A stretch of DNA of 64,000 bases, taken from contig NC_068938.1 of the NCBI RefSeq assembly GCF_016801865.2, positions 110,670,141 through 110,734,140 of the forward strand, given 5' to 3'. This stretch comes from Culex pipiens pallens. Lineage: Eukaryota > Arthropoda > Insecta > Diptera > Culicidae. The notes under the pieces are model-generated. The model ran no database searches. It saw only the letters and a program-made list of their open reading frames with translations, and was not told where the DNA came from. This document shows, in pieces, positions 1-10,699 of this stretch. The translations under genes and the position numbers were made by a program. Each line of letters starts with the position of its first letter. Positions within the stretch are counted from its first letter, which is position 1.

Positions 1-206
1 ATGATTCTAGAACTTTGCAGAACTTAATTTGATCAAATCTGTAATTTTTGCGATCAAAAACATCGTTCCAACTTTTTTTTTCGCGTGTAAAAAAAAATTC
101 CCCAAAAATTCCGCGGAGGCAGTCGTTTTAAAAAAGGTGAAACGATGTTTTGGTCGCAAAAATTATAGATTTGATCAAATTAAGTTCTGCAAAGTTCTAG
201 AATCAT
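1..206. repeat. Palindromic MITE-like element (about 206 bp)
   Basis: The first 70 or so bases (ATGATTCTAGAACTTTGCAG onward) are mirrored, with few mismatches, by the reverse complement ending at 206 (CTGCAAAGTTCTAGAATCAT). The short A/T-rich centre around 80-140 forms the loop. Structure and size fit a foldback MITE. It touches the window edge, so the left boundary and any TSD cannot be judged. Confidence 0.7.
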
Positions 207-413
207 CTAAACATTCTAACAAATCACTGGAAACAAGAATCTTCCCGATTGGTTGAGAAATGCCCGAGAACCAGCGTGTTGAAGTTACCGTTCCACCTTT
301 TTTGGGAGGCTTGGGCGTCCGTGTAAGTTGGACATGCGTTGGGCGTTCCAGTGTTAATAAATTTCATCAAAGTACTGTGTTATACACCTTTTTACCGAGC
401 ACACTAAATGTTT

Positions 414-490
414 GACCGAGCCGCGTAGCCCAGTGGTAACGCTTCCGCCTCGTAAGCAGTAGATCGGGGTTCAAATCCCGGCTCGGACCA
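414..490 (+). tRNA. tRNA-Thr(CGT)-like sequence, probably a pseudogene or SINE head
   Basis: A good Pol III A box (TAGCCCAGTGG) and B box (GGTTCAAATCC) lie at tRNA spacing. A 7-bp acceptor pairing (GACCGAG with CTCGGAC) has one mismatch. The anticodon loop CTCGTAA would give anticodon CGT (Thr). The anticodon stem has mismatches, the T stem has one, and a CCA-like end is genomic. These defects favour a degenerate tRNA or tRNA-derived SINE head over a working gene. No T-run terminator follows closely. Confidence 0.5.
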
Positions 491-1015
491 ACACAACTGG
501 TGATCATTTCCCTTCTGGATTCGATTGCTTAGTAAAGGGAAAGTAGTGTATCTTCACAAACTGGACCTTATCAAGACACCTTAGAAGGACAACCTATAAA
601 TTTGTTAACATTAACCTTAACATGTTAACATTAAGTTGATTAATAATTGTCACTGAATCCACTTTGTAAATGCCAGCCCCGATACTCTTCACGGGTTTTC
701 CCAGGAACAGGGAAAAATTTAGTTTACAACAAAAGTCTTCTTAATTGTGGGATGTTATTGTACCTTCCACATAAACGAAATAATAGAATTAAACTACATA
801 CTATTTAAGAAACCACATTTTAGAGTAACCTGTTGGTTAAAGCATTTAGAATAATTATTCTATGACAAATATGCATTCTGTAAGGAATTCCAAGTTTGAA
901 GATCGATGTTTGTCTTCAAAATTTATACATAAAACGTAACAATATGCAGCCAGTCGATACAACAACCGAAAGATTGTGCAAAAAGTTTTGTTTTTTAAAG
1001 GTTTCTTTTTTATAT
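491..1015. other. AT-rich stretch, no feature seen
   Basis: There is no long open frame, Pol III box pair or obvious inverted repeat. It may hold the body of a SINE headed by the tRNA-like unit just upstream, but no tail or TSD was found. Confidence 0.3.
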
Positions 1016-2324
1016 GGGTAATTCTCTACCAACTCACACGAAATCGGGAAAAGTTGTCCCGACCCCTCTTCGATTTGCGTGAAACTTTGTCCTAAGGGGT
1101 AACTTTTGTCCCTGATCACGAATCCGAGGTCCGTTTTTTGATATCTCGTGACGGAGGGGCGGTACGACCCCTTCCATTTTTGAACATGCGAAAAAAGAGG
1201 TGTTTTTCAATAATTTGCAGCCTGAAACGGTGATGAGATAGAAATTTGGTGTCAAAGGGACTTTTATGTAAAATTAGACGCCCGATTTGATGGCGTACTC
1301 AGAATTCCGAAAAAACGTATTTTTCGTCGAAAAAACACTAAATAAGTTTTAAAAATTCTCCCATTTTTCGTTACTCGACTGTGAAATTTTTTGGAACATG
1401 GCATTTTATGGGAAATTTAATGTACTTTTCGAATCTACATTGACCCAGAAGGGTCATTTTTTCATTTAGAACAAAATCTTTCATTTAAAAATTTCGTGTT
1501 TTTTCTAACTTTGCAGGGTTATTTTTTAGAGTGTAACAATGTTCTACAAAGTTGTAGAGCAGACAATTACAAAAATTTTGATATATAGACATAAGGGGTT
1601 TGCTTATAAACATCACGAGTTATCGCGATTTTACGAAAAAAAGTTTTGAAAAAGTTACTTTTTGCGTTTCTCTTTGTTTCGTCGTCCGTGTCTGTCGCGG
1701 GTGACCATGAACGGCCATGATCGATGACGACCAACTTTTTCAAAACTTTGTTTCGTAAAATCGCGATAACTCGTGATGTTTATAAGCAAACCCCTTATGT
1801 CTATATATAAAATTTTTTGTAATTATCTGCTCTACAACTTTGTATAGAAGTTAGAAAAAAAAACACGAAATTTTAAAATGAAGAATTTTGTTCTAAATGA
1901 AAAAATGACCCTTCTGGGTCAATGTAGATTCGAAAAGTACATTAATTGAAATGTTCCAAAAAATTTTACAGTCGAGTAACGGCAAATGGGAGAATTTTTA
2001 AACCTTTTCAGTGTTTTTTCAATGAAAAATACGTTTTTTTTCGGAATTCTGAGTACGCCATCAAATCGGGCGTCTAATTTTACATAAAAGTCCCTTTGAC
2101 ACCAAATTTCTATCTCATCACCGTTTCAGGCTGCAAATTATTGAAAAACACCTCTTTTTTCGCAGGTTCAAAAATGAAAGGGGTCGTACCGCCCCTCCGT
2201 CACGAGATATCAAAGATGGACCTCGGATTCGTGATCAGGGACAAATTTACCCCTTAGGACAAAGTTTCACGCAATTCGAAGAGGGGTCGGGGCAACTGCT
2301 GTGTGAGTTGGCGGAGAATTACCC
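1016..2324. mobile_element. Large foldback element, GGGTAATTCTC termini
   Basis: The left arm from GGGTAATTCTC at 1016 is matched by the reverse complement ending GAGAATTACCC at 2324. The arms are roughly 650 bp each and highly similar, around a short spacer near 1690-1715. Both arms carry the same internal blocks, for example GACCCAGAAGGGTCAT and CGCCATCAAATCGGGCG in mirrored order. There is no transposase-like frame, so it is non-autonomous. I could not find a clear TSD. Short minus-strand frames inside are by-products of the arms. A diverged relative of one end lies at 32730. Confidence 0.85.
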
Positions 2325-2454
2325 AAAGGTAATTTGAGCTTATTTTAATATTAACTATATGCTTTTGATAACATGATATGGTCCTGAGTTCGCTTGCAAT
2401 CTGCTCCCAACGAGAAAGCTTTGGACTCATTGAATTATGAAATGACCGAAAAAC

Positions 2455-2540
2455 ATAAGCTCACGGTGGGATTCGATCCCTCGTCCTTTGGATTGGCAAG
2501 CAAAAGGACTTGGAAGGAAAAGGACTTGACCGTGGAGAAT
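2455..2540 (-). repeat. tRNA-related (B-box) SINE fragment
   Basis: The reverse strand reads CCAAAGGACGAGGGATCGAA and continues TCCCACC, a Pol III B-box-like T arm. It closely matches the minus-strand tRNA-like segment at 62027-62092. No convincing A box accompanies it here, so it is a fragment or decayed copy. Confidence 0.4.
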
Positions 2541-2746
2541 TGGTAGCTTAAGGAGGACTTAGACTCACAGCTAAAAAAGTAGTAATGCAGCTGCGTGTAA
2601 AAGGCCTGGGTGTAAAATAAATATTGCATTATTTTAGGCAATTTTATGTGATTTTTCACCCTGAAATATGTAGGCCATCAATATGGGAAACCTTCTTGAC
2701 CGAAATGTCAAGCTCATATATGCGTTTATCCTTACAGCTTTTCATC

Positions 2747-2827
2747 GGTCTGATGGCCGAGTGGGCTAAGGCGCCAGTCCTTACTGTTGGTGCCGGTTTT
2801 GAATCCCGTCGGTTGCAACTTTTTTTT
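2747..2827 (+). tRNA. tRNA-like Pol III unit, non-functional anticodon
   Basis: An A box (TGGCCGAGTGG) and a B-box-like segment (GGTTTTGAATCC) are at tRNA spacing, and a T-run that could terminate Pol III begins at 2820. The five-base anticodon stem CCAGT/GTTGG leaves a loop CCTTACT with anticodon TTA, which would read a stop codon. The acceptor arms do not pair. It is a tRNA pseudogene or SINE head, not a decoding tRNA. Confidence 0.5.
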
Positions 2828-3103
2828 ATGTTTGCAAAAATTGTACATGCAGTGTGTAATATTAAGTGTTTATTTTGACGAAGGTGATGTGCATGCTTTT
2901 GCATTCGATTTTACCATCGATTTTTTTTGCTGTGCTGATATAGTGAAAACCAAGAATCGGACGAATACAAGTTGAATACAATTTTTACGAGATTGCATAA
3001 CTTACAGACGCATTTTAAATTGACTTGACTAAGACAAATTAGAGCTTTCCCATTAAAAAATGAGATCACAAGAAGAATTCGAACAACAATGCAAACGGTC
3101 GTT

Positions 3104-3400
3104 ACCACTCGCCTAGGAAGGCTCCCTAGACCATTCACCTTCCCAAAAACGTCCAATTCCAAGCGAAACTTACTTGAGGATACCGTGGATATTTTCCCTT
3201 ATCCTGTTGAAAAAGTGGAGCATCAAAAATGCTTGCTTCCAAAACCTCTATCCTTGTTGCTGGTGGATATGGGAGCGACCGGCAATGGACGGCTGTCGTG
3301 GTGTTGAGCATCTGGTTTAGGTGTAATTGGTTCTACTCCCAATTATCAATTCCTAGACAACTTGGACTTGGATAATCATCGCATAAATATGACGAAATCC
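3104..3400 (+). repeat. Interspersed repeat family (copy 1)
   Basis: The block CCAAGCGAAACTTACTTGAG followed by GATACCGTGGATATTTTCCC, and then GGCAATGGACGGCTGTCGTG, recurs twice more in the window. The left part is in the same orientation at about 32945-33055. The right part is in the opposite orientation at about 39840-40056. It has no open frame, poly(A) or terminal inverted repeat that I can see. It is a dispersed repeat of unknown class. Confidence 0.6.
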
Positions 3401-4080
3401 AGTGTGTAATCCGCTAGAATTACCATCTCCAGGCGAAGCGATAACATGTAACTCTAATCACAATCTACATAACTCTTTGAACCACCAAACATGAGCGTTT
3501 GGTACGGTATGTCCACGCATCCTTCCTACCCTGTAGATTCTATGAAATGTGGTCCGTTCACAGAATCCTCTTTTCGTTTAACATAACGCATTAGAGTGGG
3601 CAATTATATTTTGTTAATACATTATTGGGTGGTCTCGATTGTACTGTAACTATGATAATTGACAAGAAAAATGCTTGAGGCATAATTTAACTTTAAGAAT
3701 TTCCTACATGTTTTACTCGAACTGACTGGATTAGATCGGGCTTGATTAGATTCGGTTTATTAGGTTACCAGAATTTTTCACATAACCTGGTAATGTAGGC
3801 TGTTCCGATATTAAATTCGTGACAATAATTTTGAGCTTACCGTTGGGAAAAAATAGGTTTTGCTACTTATCGTTTGATGGAAATTTCATCTAGTTCTATA
3901 GCCTACTATAAGATGCAGTAAAACAAAAATTGATAAAAATGTCCTGCTGAACAAAAGAAAAAAATCTACTGTAGAGGATTACAGAAGTTGATCACTAACG
4001 GCGCCCGCCATGTCAAAATATAGATTTCGTGTTTAGAAAAGAAATGCTAGTGTCAGCGTTGGAAAGTGATTTTAGCAAAT
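3401..4080. other. Unremarkable AT-rich stretch
   Basis: No open frame, repeat or RNA-like structure was recognised here. Confidence 0.3.
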
Positions 4081-4560
4081 AAAAAAAGAATTTCAAAAGT
4101 TGGTTCCACGATTTCGAATTTGTAAAAACAACAGAAATTGTAAGCTTCCCAAATTGATCGTTTCCTCAGTCGTCGTGCTCCCTCAAGTCACACTTTGCCG
4201 AATGCATGAGTCATGGATGGGCTCGTTTTCTCTTTCTCTCTCTTTCTCCGTGCTTTGGCAAAGGCGCTGCTGTTCGTCGCAACACTACGCCACTACTACG
4301 TATTACGTCGAAGAACTACTGTTTCGCTCTCTCTCTCTCTCGTGCTCCTCGTTTTACACAGTCAGCCAGCCTCAGTCTAGTGTTTGCGCGCAATTCGCAT
4401 TCGCTCTACGTGCACAACAATTGTAGTTGGTTGGTGTGTTCCATCGACCGACTGGCTGGCTCAGCGACTTGCTGAGTTAGTACTTTTGCAGTAAATTCCA
4501 GCCGGTCTTTCCACGTGTATACAAGACAGGTATGATGGGCTGGTCATGTGGAGGTAGAAT
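4081..4560 (+). promoter_or_regulatory. Promoter-like unique island with CT (GAGA) tracts
   Basis: This GC-richer, non-repetitive block has CT dinucleotide runs (about 4228-4245 and 4328-4342) of the kind bound by GAGA factor in insects. An initiator-like TCAGTC sits near 4372. A donor-like CAG|GTATGA follows near 4530. No coding potential is convincing. The layout could be a TATA-less promoter with a non-coding first exon. That reading is inference, and the strand is assumed from the initiator and donor. Confidence 0.3.
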
Positions 4561-5499
4561 GACGTTCACGAACAATCTACTTTGAACAAACGGACACACA
4601 GGTTGACAATTTAGAGCAAACTTGTGACAGGTGAACGGTGCAGGTGACAAGTGCACAGTAGATCGGAAGCTGAATTGAAAACACCTAAAAATCTTTTTTG
4701 TTCAATCTTCCACTGATTGTTTACCGAAAAATTTAAACCCACAGCCCATATCTATGTAGATGAAGCAAATTTAGACAGTCTGAAATTTTTAGACATGTTC
4801 GGAAATTGTTATTTCAAGTTTTTATTGAACTTTATACAACTAAAAGTTGAATGTCTGAAATACGTATTGTTTAATTTCGGATGATTTTTGGAAAATGTCA
4901 AACATATGGTCAAGCTTTAAAAACTGTTGGATTCGGAGCATTGATAAAAAGTAAATAAGCATGACTTTGCACGTTACATCATTTGTGTCAATAAACCCGC
5001 CAATACACCAAATCGCACAAATTACGTTACGTCATGAATCTCCCCAGCTCAGCTCAAAGTTCATCAACCTTTCATGCGTTGCTGATTGTCGGTACATGTG
5101 TGTGTACGTATTTTTTGGGGCATATTTGTTTACGTCGTTAAACTGTTTTGCTCACACTCTCTCCATCTCTCTGCAAAGATACCGTAATCAACTTAGATGT
5201 GGCGTGGATATACACACAAGAAAAAAAAAACGGATATTTTCATCTCGATGACGGCAAACTTTTGCCTTGGCCAATAAAGAAGCGCACGAAGCTGGGAACA
5301 AAAAAATCGCAAATTTATTTTGAAATGTTTGGGTCACGTGTTTATTTGGCCAATATTAGCTTTCATCACTACATGCTGAAGTGAAAAAAATGTTGTTAAA
5401 TTTAGTTTAATGTCTTATTCACTGAATACCACAGCTGTTTTGACATTTTAATGTCTTAAAAAGAGCTAAATTCCTCTTAACTCACGCTTCAAATGAAAG
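4561..5499. other. Unique AT-rich spacer between two promoter-like islands
   Basis: Only short open frames are present and no repeat was recognised. A CT-rich piece (CACACTCTCTCCATCTCTC) lies at about 5152-5170. Confidence 0.3.
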
Positions 5500-5930
5500 T
5501 AACTTATTCACGAAGCAGGAACTTCTCTCTGTAAGAGTACATCCAACATCCAACGAAACGGCACAGTGCAGACAGTTCAGTTCGCGAGAATACACTTGAC
5601 AGCCATTCACTCATTCATCCGTTTGACAAAAGTGACGTTAAAATGACATACACGAAAAAAAAAGTAAAAAGAACTTCACTTAACAAGTCTCTTCTTTCTG
5701 TTCTCTGTGCTAAGCTGTGATGTTTCCTGCCCTCTGCACGTCCATGTATGTGTGAGTGTTTGTCTGTGTCAAGTGTTGCAGCAGCTGTCTGCAATTTTAC
5801 CGTTGACTGCATGCCGATTCCGAGTCAGCAGCACACCCGACAGGCAGCATGGTGATTTTGTAAAAATGCAAATCACCCAACATGCAATTCTGAAGCAATA
5901 GTCAGTCACTCGAAGCCACCCTGGCGCACA
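5500..5930 (+). promoter_or_regulatory. Second promoter-like unique island
   Basis: A textbook arthropod initiator-like string (GACAGTTCAGTTCGCGAG) lies near 5571-5588. It is followed by GC-richer non-repetitive DNA with no long frame. There is no TATA box at the expected distance. Assignment as a promoter is inference from the initiator resemblance only. Confidence 0.25.
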
Positions 5931-6229
5931 GTTTATTTAAATGACAACAACGACGCCTTTTGACTGTTGAACAATTGTACTTGAACGAAGGTTTTTTTTT
6001 AGTCTTCTAAGTGGAACAAATGAGGCGATGAAGGTTTTCTGCATACTTTAAAAACATGTATTGAAAAACTCATAACCCTTAAATTCTCTACTTTCATTCT
6101 TAAAAAAAAAAAGCTATTAAAAATGATCATTTGGACAGTTTTGAAATGTTATGGTTGATTATTAAATGTTCAAAAATTCCATAGTTGTTGATAGTTGCCA
6201 AAATATCTTCAGTTGAAAAATAAAGACTT

Positions 6230-6460
6230 AGTGGAACATACGGAATCGGTGAAGTCGGGTTTTTTGAGGACCCGGAGTCAGGGTCAGCAAATTCTGAGAA
6301 GTTGGAGTCGGAGTTGGTTGATTAAGAGGGACTTTGTATGGAAGTTGTTGTTGGTGTAGGAGTTGCTAAATCTTCAGATTCCAGAACCGGAGTCGAAGTC
6401 ACTAAATCTTCAGAGGTTGGAATCAGAGTTGCTTACCCTTACCGTACCCGACTCCACAGC
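6230..6460. repeat. Degenerate GAGTCGGAGTT-type satellite tract
   Basis: Imperfect repeats of GGAGTCGGAGTTG and GAGTCAGGGTCAG occur through this block. Similar GAGTC-rich tracts occur at about 28800-28880, 40110-40235 and 49978-50035. It looks like a decayed minisatellite, not coding sequence. Confidence 0.45.
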
Positions 6461-6658
6461 TCTGAATCAATTTTCCTCAATTTTAGATACTTACAATACT
6501 GTACCTAAAGCGTCCAGTATCCCGGGAGCTCTCGTCAAAAATATTTCTCGTTTCCCGAGATTTTTTAACACTCCCAGGCCCCCCGAAATTCCAGAATTTT
6601 CTCAACTGTTCCACACTGAAAATGTTTTTAAAAGAAATGCTTACTTTGGTGTTTTGTA

Positions 6659-7533
6659 CCGCAAGGCGGGTTGACATTGATAGGATTTCCATTGATTTTT
6701 GGAATATTTTCCAACTGCTAAGGTTTTTCTCAAGTTTATTAATTTTAAAACATGTACTGGGGTAGGCCACACAAAGTCCATACACCATTTTGAAAAAAAA
6801 GTTGTTTCAATATTAAAAAAAAAGTTGCGTTCAAAATTTTTAATTTGAATTCCGGTTGGCTTTGATAGTCACAGTTTTTCTTGTTAAAATCAGATTTAAG
6901 GTGTCCAAATTTAATTTTTACGTCAAATGCACCATCAGGTTGCTGATATAGATTGTAGGAAAAAAAAATCAATGTACATATTTACTTTTTAACAAATAAT
7001 ATAAATTTTAAGTTAAATTGTTAAAAAGTCTGAATTTTGCCTAAAATTCTATGAAACTAGTTTTGTTTATAAAATTATCGATCTATATTGCATTTTAAAC
7101 TCAATTTTCGAAGGTCAAAAGTTTCTACCTTTTGAATGAAATTTGTTCTACTGAAAATGCCTTTAAATTTGAAGATTTTTAAAAATTATGTTTTAAAAAC
7201 CCATAGTATTTAATTTTTACAAACCTATGTTACCTTCTCCTTGTGAAAAATTGTCCAAAGAATCCGGAAATGCATTCCGTGTTCTGATTCAAAATCGTGT
7301 TTTTTAGAAAATCATTGCACTTTGAGAAGATTAAAAAAAATGCTATTCATCAACATTTTCTTAATTATAGTTAAATAACTATTTGAACTTTTCAAAATTA
7401 GCTAGTTCGAAAACTTCTCTACCACGCTCAGTATGATTTCACACCATTCCGTACGTATTAAATTTGTACTCTTTTTTTCGAAAAAATCTCAAACCTATCA
7501 AAGTCCGGTTCTCAAAGTCACCCCCTTTTACGG
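6659..7533. mobile_element. TA-flanked TIR element, CCGTAAAACGGGGTGACTTT family (copy 1, decayed)
   Basis: The left end (TACCGCAAGGCGGGTTGACA at 6657) corresponds to the reverse complement of the right end of the well-kept copy at 29343-30567. The right end (near 7500-7533, TCACCCCCTTTTACGG) corresponds to that copy's left end. Internal blocks such as the CTACCACGCTCAGTATGATT region also match. There is no transposase frame. It is an old non-autonomous copy inserted in the opposite orientation to the 29343 copy. Confidence 0.65.
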
Positions 7534-7598
7534 TTTCTGTTTTAACTAAAACCAATTAAAATACCAAAATTTTAACCAACACATGGCTAAAACCGTTT

Positions 7599-7708
7599 GG
7601 GGTGACTCACCACACATAACCTTCGGACGCCTAGAAATGAGCAGAAACTTGCAACAGAGACCACAAAAGACCCGGGGGTCGTTAGAGTGGATTACTTTGC
7701 TTTTCTTT
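7599..7708 (+). mobile_element. 5'-truncated SINE with 16-bp TSD
   Basis: The block ending GACCCGGGGGTCGTTAGAG matches the 3' end of the longer SINE at 8367-8762 in the opposite orientation. Flanks are exact 16-bp repeats, ATGGCTAAAACCGTTT, at 7583-7598 and 7709-7724. That proves a retroposition event and fixes the boundaries. The tRNA head is missing, as expected for 5' truncation. Confidence 0.75.
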
Positions 7709-7735
7709 ATGGCTAAAACCGTTTTAAAAAATAGT

Positions 7736-8357
7736 TTCGTTCAATTTTTTTGTTTAAAAAACCGGGGTGACTTTGATAGTCACTATGTTTCTTACAACTT
7801 TCAGCCTAATTGCACACTATTCATTATTGGATTGAATGATTGATAGATAGGCTACTTTTAAAGTTTGATTAGAAAAAAAAAAACATTTCAATATTTGTTT
7901 AACTAGGTATCATAACTTTTCATAAATTGTAAATGAATTTAAATTCATATGAAATAATTTTTTTAACTAATTTTGTTTTCAGCAAAACAAATTATGTAGC
8001 ACGATTTTTAAATTTCCCAAAATTACTTAGAAATGTTTCTACTAAAAATGTCTATCAAATTGAAGATATTTTTGAATTCTGTTTCGATAACACTGAAAAC
8101 TTGTAACTTAGAAACTAATTTAAACTGTTCTCAGTGTAAAAATGTCCAAAGAATTTGATAGTTCAGTCTGTTTTCCGATTAGAATCCATTTGTATTGATA
8201 AAAACATGACACTTTTTGAGTATTAAATAAATAAATTTTTAAGAATTCTGTTTATCAATGTTTTAAGAATTATAAATAACTAACATTTTATAATGGTTAA
8301 AACTTGTTGAAAACTACTTCATGAGATTCTTTTAACACTGCATATCAAAGACTATTT
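7736..8357. repeat. Second, diverged copy of the CCGTAAAACGGGG family
   Basis: AACCGGGGTGACTTTGATAG at about 7760 and blocks such as GTCCAAAGAATTTGATAG and GAAATGTTTCTACTAAAAATG parallel the neighbouring element (6659-7533) in the same order. Similarity is moderate. The right side is interrupted by the SINE at 8367. Confidence 0.5.
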
Positions 8358-8366
8358 CGTGATCCT

Positions 8367-8762
8367 CAAATCAAACCATCCACATTAACGACCCCCGGGT
8401 CTTTTGTGGTCTCTATTGCAAGTTTCTGCTCGAACCTAGGAGTCCGAAGGCTTGAATGAGGAGAGCACCCAAACCTCTTTCTACTCCAAGGAACCTTCCA
8501 CCCCAGTGTTTGAGCTGACGACCTTCGGATTGCGAATCCAACCGCCGCCAGCGATTCCACCGGAGTAGGCTTGGTTTGGTGTGTTGTTTGTACTTATGGC
8601 ATGGAGACGATTCCTACACCTTTAATTACTTAACGGCCTAACAACCAAGACCGGGACCGACATTTTACTTCCTCATCCGATGGAAGGTTGCAGCAGATGG
8701 GAATCGAACCCAGAATCATCCGCTTACAAAGCGGACAGCGTAACCATTCGGCCACGCACTGC
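8367..8762 (-). mobile_element. tRNA-headed SINE, about 396 bp, 9-bp TSD
   Basis: On the minus strand the element begins with a tRNA-Thr(TGT)-like head: A box TGGCCGAATGG, perfect 5-bp anticodon stem TCCGC/GCGGA around loop TTTGTAA, and B box GGTTCGATTCC. It ends with GACCCGGGGGTCGTTAATG. The repeated 9-mer CGTGATCCT flanks it at 8358-8366 and 8763-8771. A middle segment (GGTTGGATTCGCAATCCGAAG on the minus strand) looks like a second, damaged tRNA arm. The 7599-7708 fragment is a truncated sibling, and the head matches the SINE at 61879. Confidence 0.75.
8690..8762 (-). tRNA. tRNA-Thr(TGT)-like SINE head
   Basis: This is the cloverleaf part of the SINE just described. It has A and B boxes, a perfect anticodon stem and anticodon TGT. 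Acceptor pairing depends on several G-T wobbles. It acts as the internal Pol III promoter of the SINE and is unlikely to be a tRNA gene. Confidence 0.6.
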
Positions 8763-8990
8763 CGTGATCCTAATACTGGAATAAATGCTTGTTTAATTGT
8801 TAGATAATGGGAAAATATTTCGTTTTTTCAAAAATGAGTTTTTTTTTATGTTTTTCAAACAAAAGTTATAGTTTTCCAATCATAAAAGCTTTCTACGAAA
8901 AGCGTTCTTGGATCAGTTTTCGATTTAAATACAAATAAGGGCGTTGCAAATATTTTTTGGTTTATGTCCCTTCAATCTGGCCAAAGTCGT

Positions 8991-9012
8991 TGGGGGGGGG
9001 GGGGGGGGGGGG
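8991..9012 (+). repeat. Poly(G) run of about 21
   Basis: An uninterrupted run of about 21 G. Similar G or C runs in the window sit in the centres of GGGACC palindromic MITEs (24088-24105, 29757-29772, 29836-29848), so this may be the remnant of such an element. Length may be unreliable in assembly. Confidence 0.6.
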
Positions 9013-9054
9013 TTAATTACAGGCCATGGTATTAATATTTGAATGAAAACCTTA

Positions 9055-9770
9055 CTTAATCCACCTATGGTGGTTGGAGCCTTCATCACATTCATAAAGT
9101 GAACACACTTCACAGCATCTAAAAAGTGTATAAATGACACTTATTTTTATCAAAACATCTGAGATCCGGCCTCAAAAATAGTGTGTAAAAAACACTAAAG
9201 TACTTATAACTTTTGATAGGGTTTTCAGATCTTCAATCTTTCAGGCTCGTTAGAAAATTCTTTTGATTACCTATCCAACGACGGGTCGCATGATAGATCC
9301 GGACAACTTTTTCATCAAAATATTTGAGATCCGGCCTCAAATACCTTTCTAACGATATAAAGCATTACGGGTTTTCTTTCAAAAACCACCCTATTTACAA
9401 TCTTCCGGACTTTAGTCAAAATTATTTTTTTAGCATAACTTTTGAAATACTTTTCTAAACTTCAAAATATTAACTAGGGTCTTACGGACGAATGGGGCCA
9501 AAACAGTCCAAATCGGTTTAGCCAGTCCGGAGATAATCGTGTGCATATTTTTCGGTGCAAGGACTTACAGACATACACACGCACAGACATTTGTTCAGAA
9601 TTTGATTCTGAGTCGATAGGTATACACTTAACCCCCGGTGGTTGGTCACTTTTTCGTTTGACACTTTTTTAATTTGTACCCCGTTGGTTGGTCAAAGTCA
9701 AACTAAAAAGTGACGAGGTCGAATAAAGAAGTTCATTTTAAGAGTGATTTTAAAGAGTGATTGAGGTGAA
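9055..9770. mobile_element. CTTAATCC-family repeat (copy 1)
   Basis: It starts CTTAATCCACC and GGTGGTTGG, with the hallmark blocks GAGATCCGGCCTCAAA, TAACTTTTGATAGGGTTTTC, GTCCGGAGATAATCG and GATTCTGAGTCGATAGGTAT in order. The same order is seen at 54591-55093 and, interrupted, at 19431-23340 and 52323-53513. There is no open frame. The right end here is altered and contains a small extra hairpin near 9640-9706. Confidence 0.75.
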
Positions 9771-10699
9771 GTTTTTTTAAAATGCATTTTACACCTGTCA
9801 AGTTGTTTTGCCATCATAAGTTTTTAAAATATCCAAGTAAACCTTTTGCGGTGCTGTACAATGGAATTTTACAAAAAAATTAAAATGTTTTTGATGGATA
9901 CCAGACATGTTAAATATAATTTTAAGAGCAGAAAAATGCAGTTCAAATTAGTTAGACTTCTATTTTCATTAAAACTTTGAAGTTTTTGGAAAAAATATTT
10001 TTTTGCCCCAACATTGATCAGAGTTCATTTTTGAGTATTTTGTATTTTAAATTTTTGAGAGGGTAGCAGACTACAAGAAACACAAAGAAATCCTTGAGTA
10101 ATCTGTTCAAATTGTCAAGGTAAACATTAAGACACCTGAACAATCTACGAAAACATCTGTTTCTCCTTTTTGAAACTGGGATTCAATCGAAATGATTATA
10201 TTTCATACTGTATTTTTAGATACAATAACTTGTTTTACTCTGCAAACGAAAAGAAGTATCCTGAATTATATATGTAGTTTCTAAGAACCGATACAGCTAG
10301 TCCAAATATACCACTGCCCCAATTTGACCTACAAACAAAACGTGCCCAAAACGCGACATGAACTAAAGTTTTGATCACACCATGGAGTACGTGTTCTACT
10401 CATGAATTCATTGAACTCAAGTACGTGCCCAGCTAACTGTACCTCAGCATTGCATTATCATGGAGTTTTGGAAATGGTTTGTTAAATTCAAGTTTTCAAA
10501 TCATTTGATTCTGTAGAATTAAGAGGAGATTTTCCAAAAATAAGTCCTTAACTTAAATGTGATTCACATGTCCGAGGTCACATAAGAAACTGAAAAAAAA
10601 TGCACACGGCATAACGTAATCGGCTGTTCGAATTCGAGTCAAACTTTGCTCCAGTTTTAGCCGAATGCCAAATTTGGTCCGAACTCGGAAACCTGACTC
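9771..10699. other. AT-rich stretch, no feature seen
   Basis: No repeat shared elsewhere in the window, no Pol III boxes and no frame of note. Confidence 0.3.
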
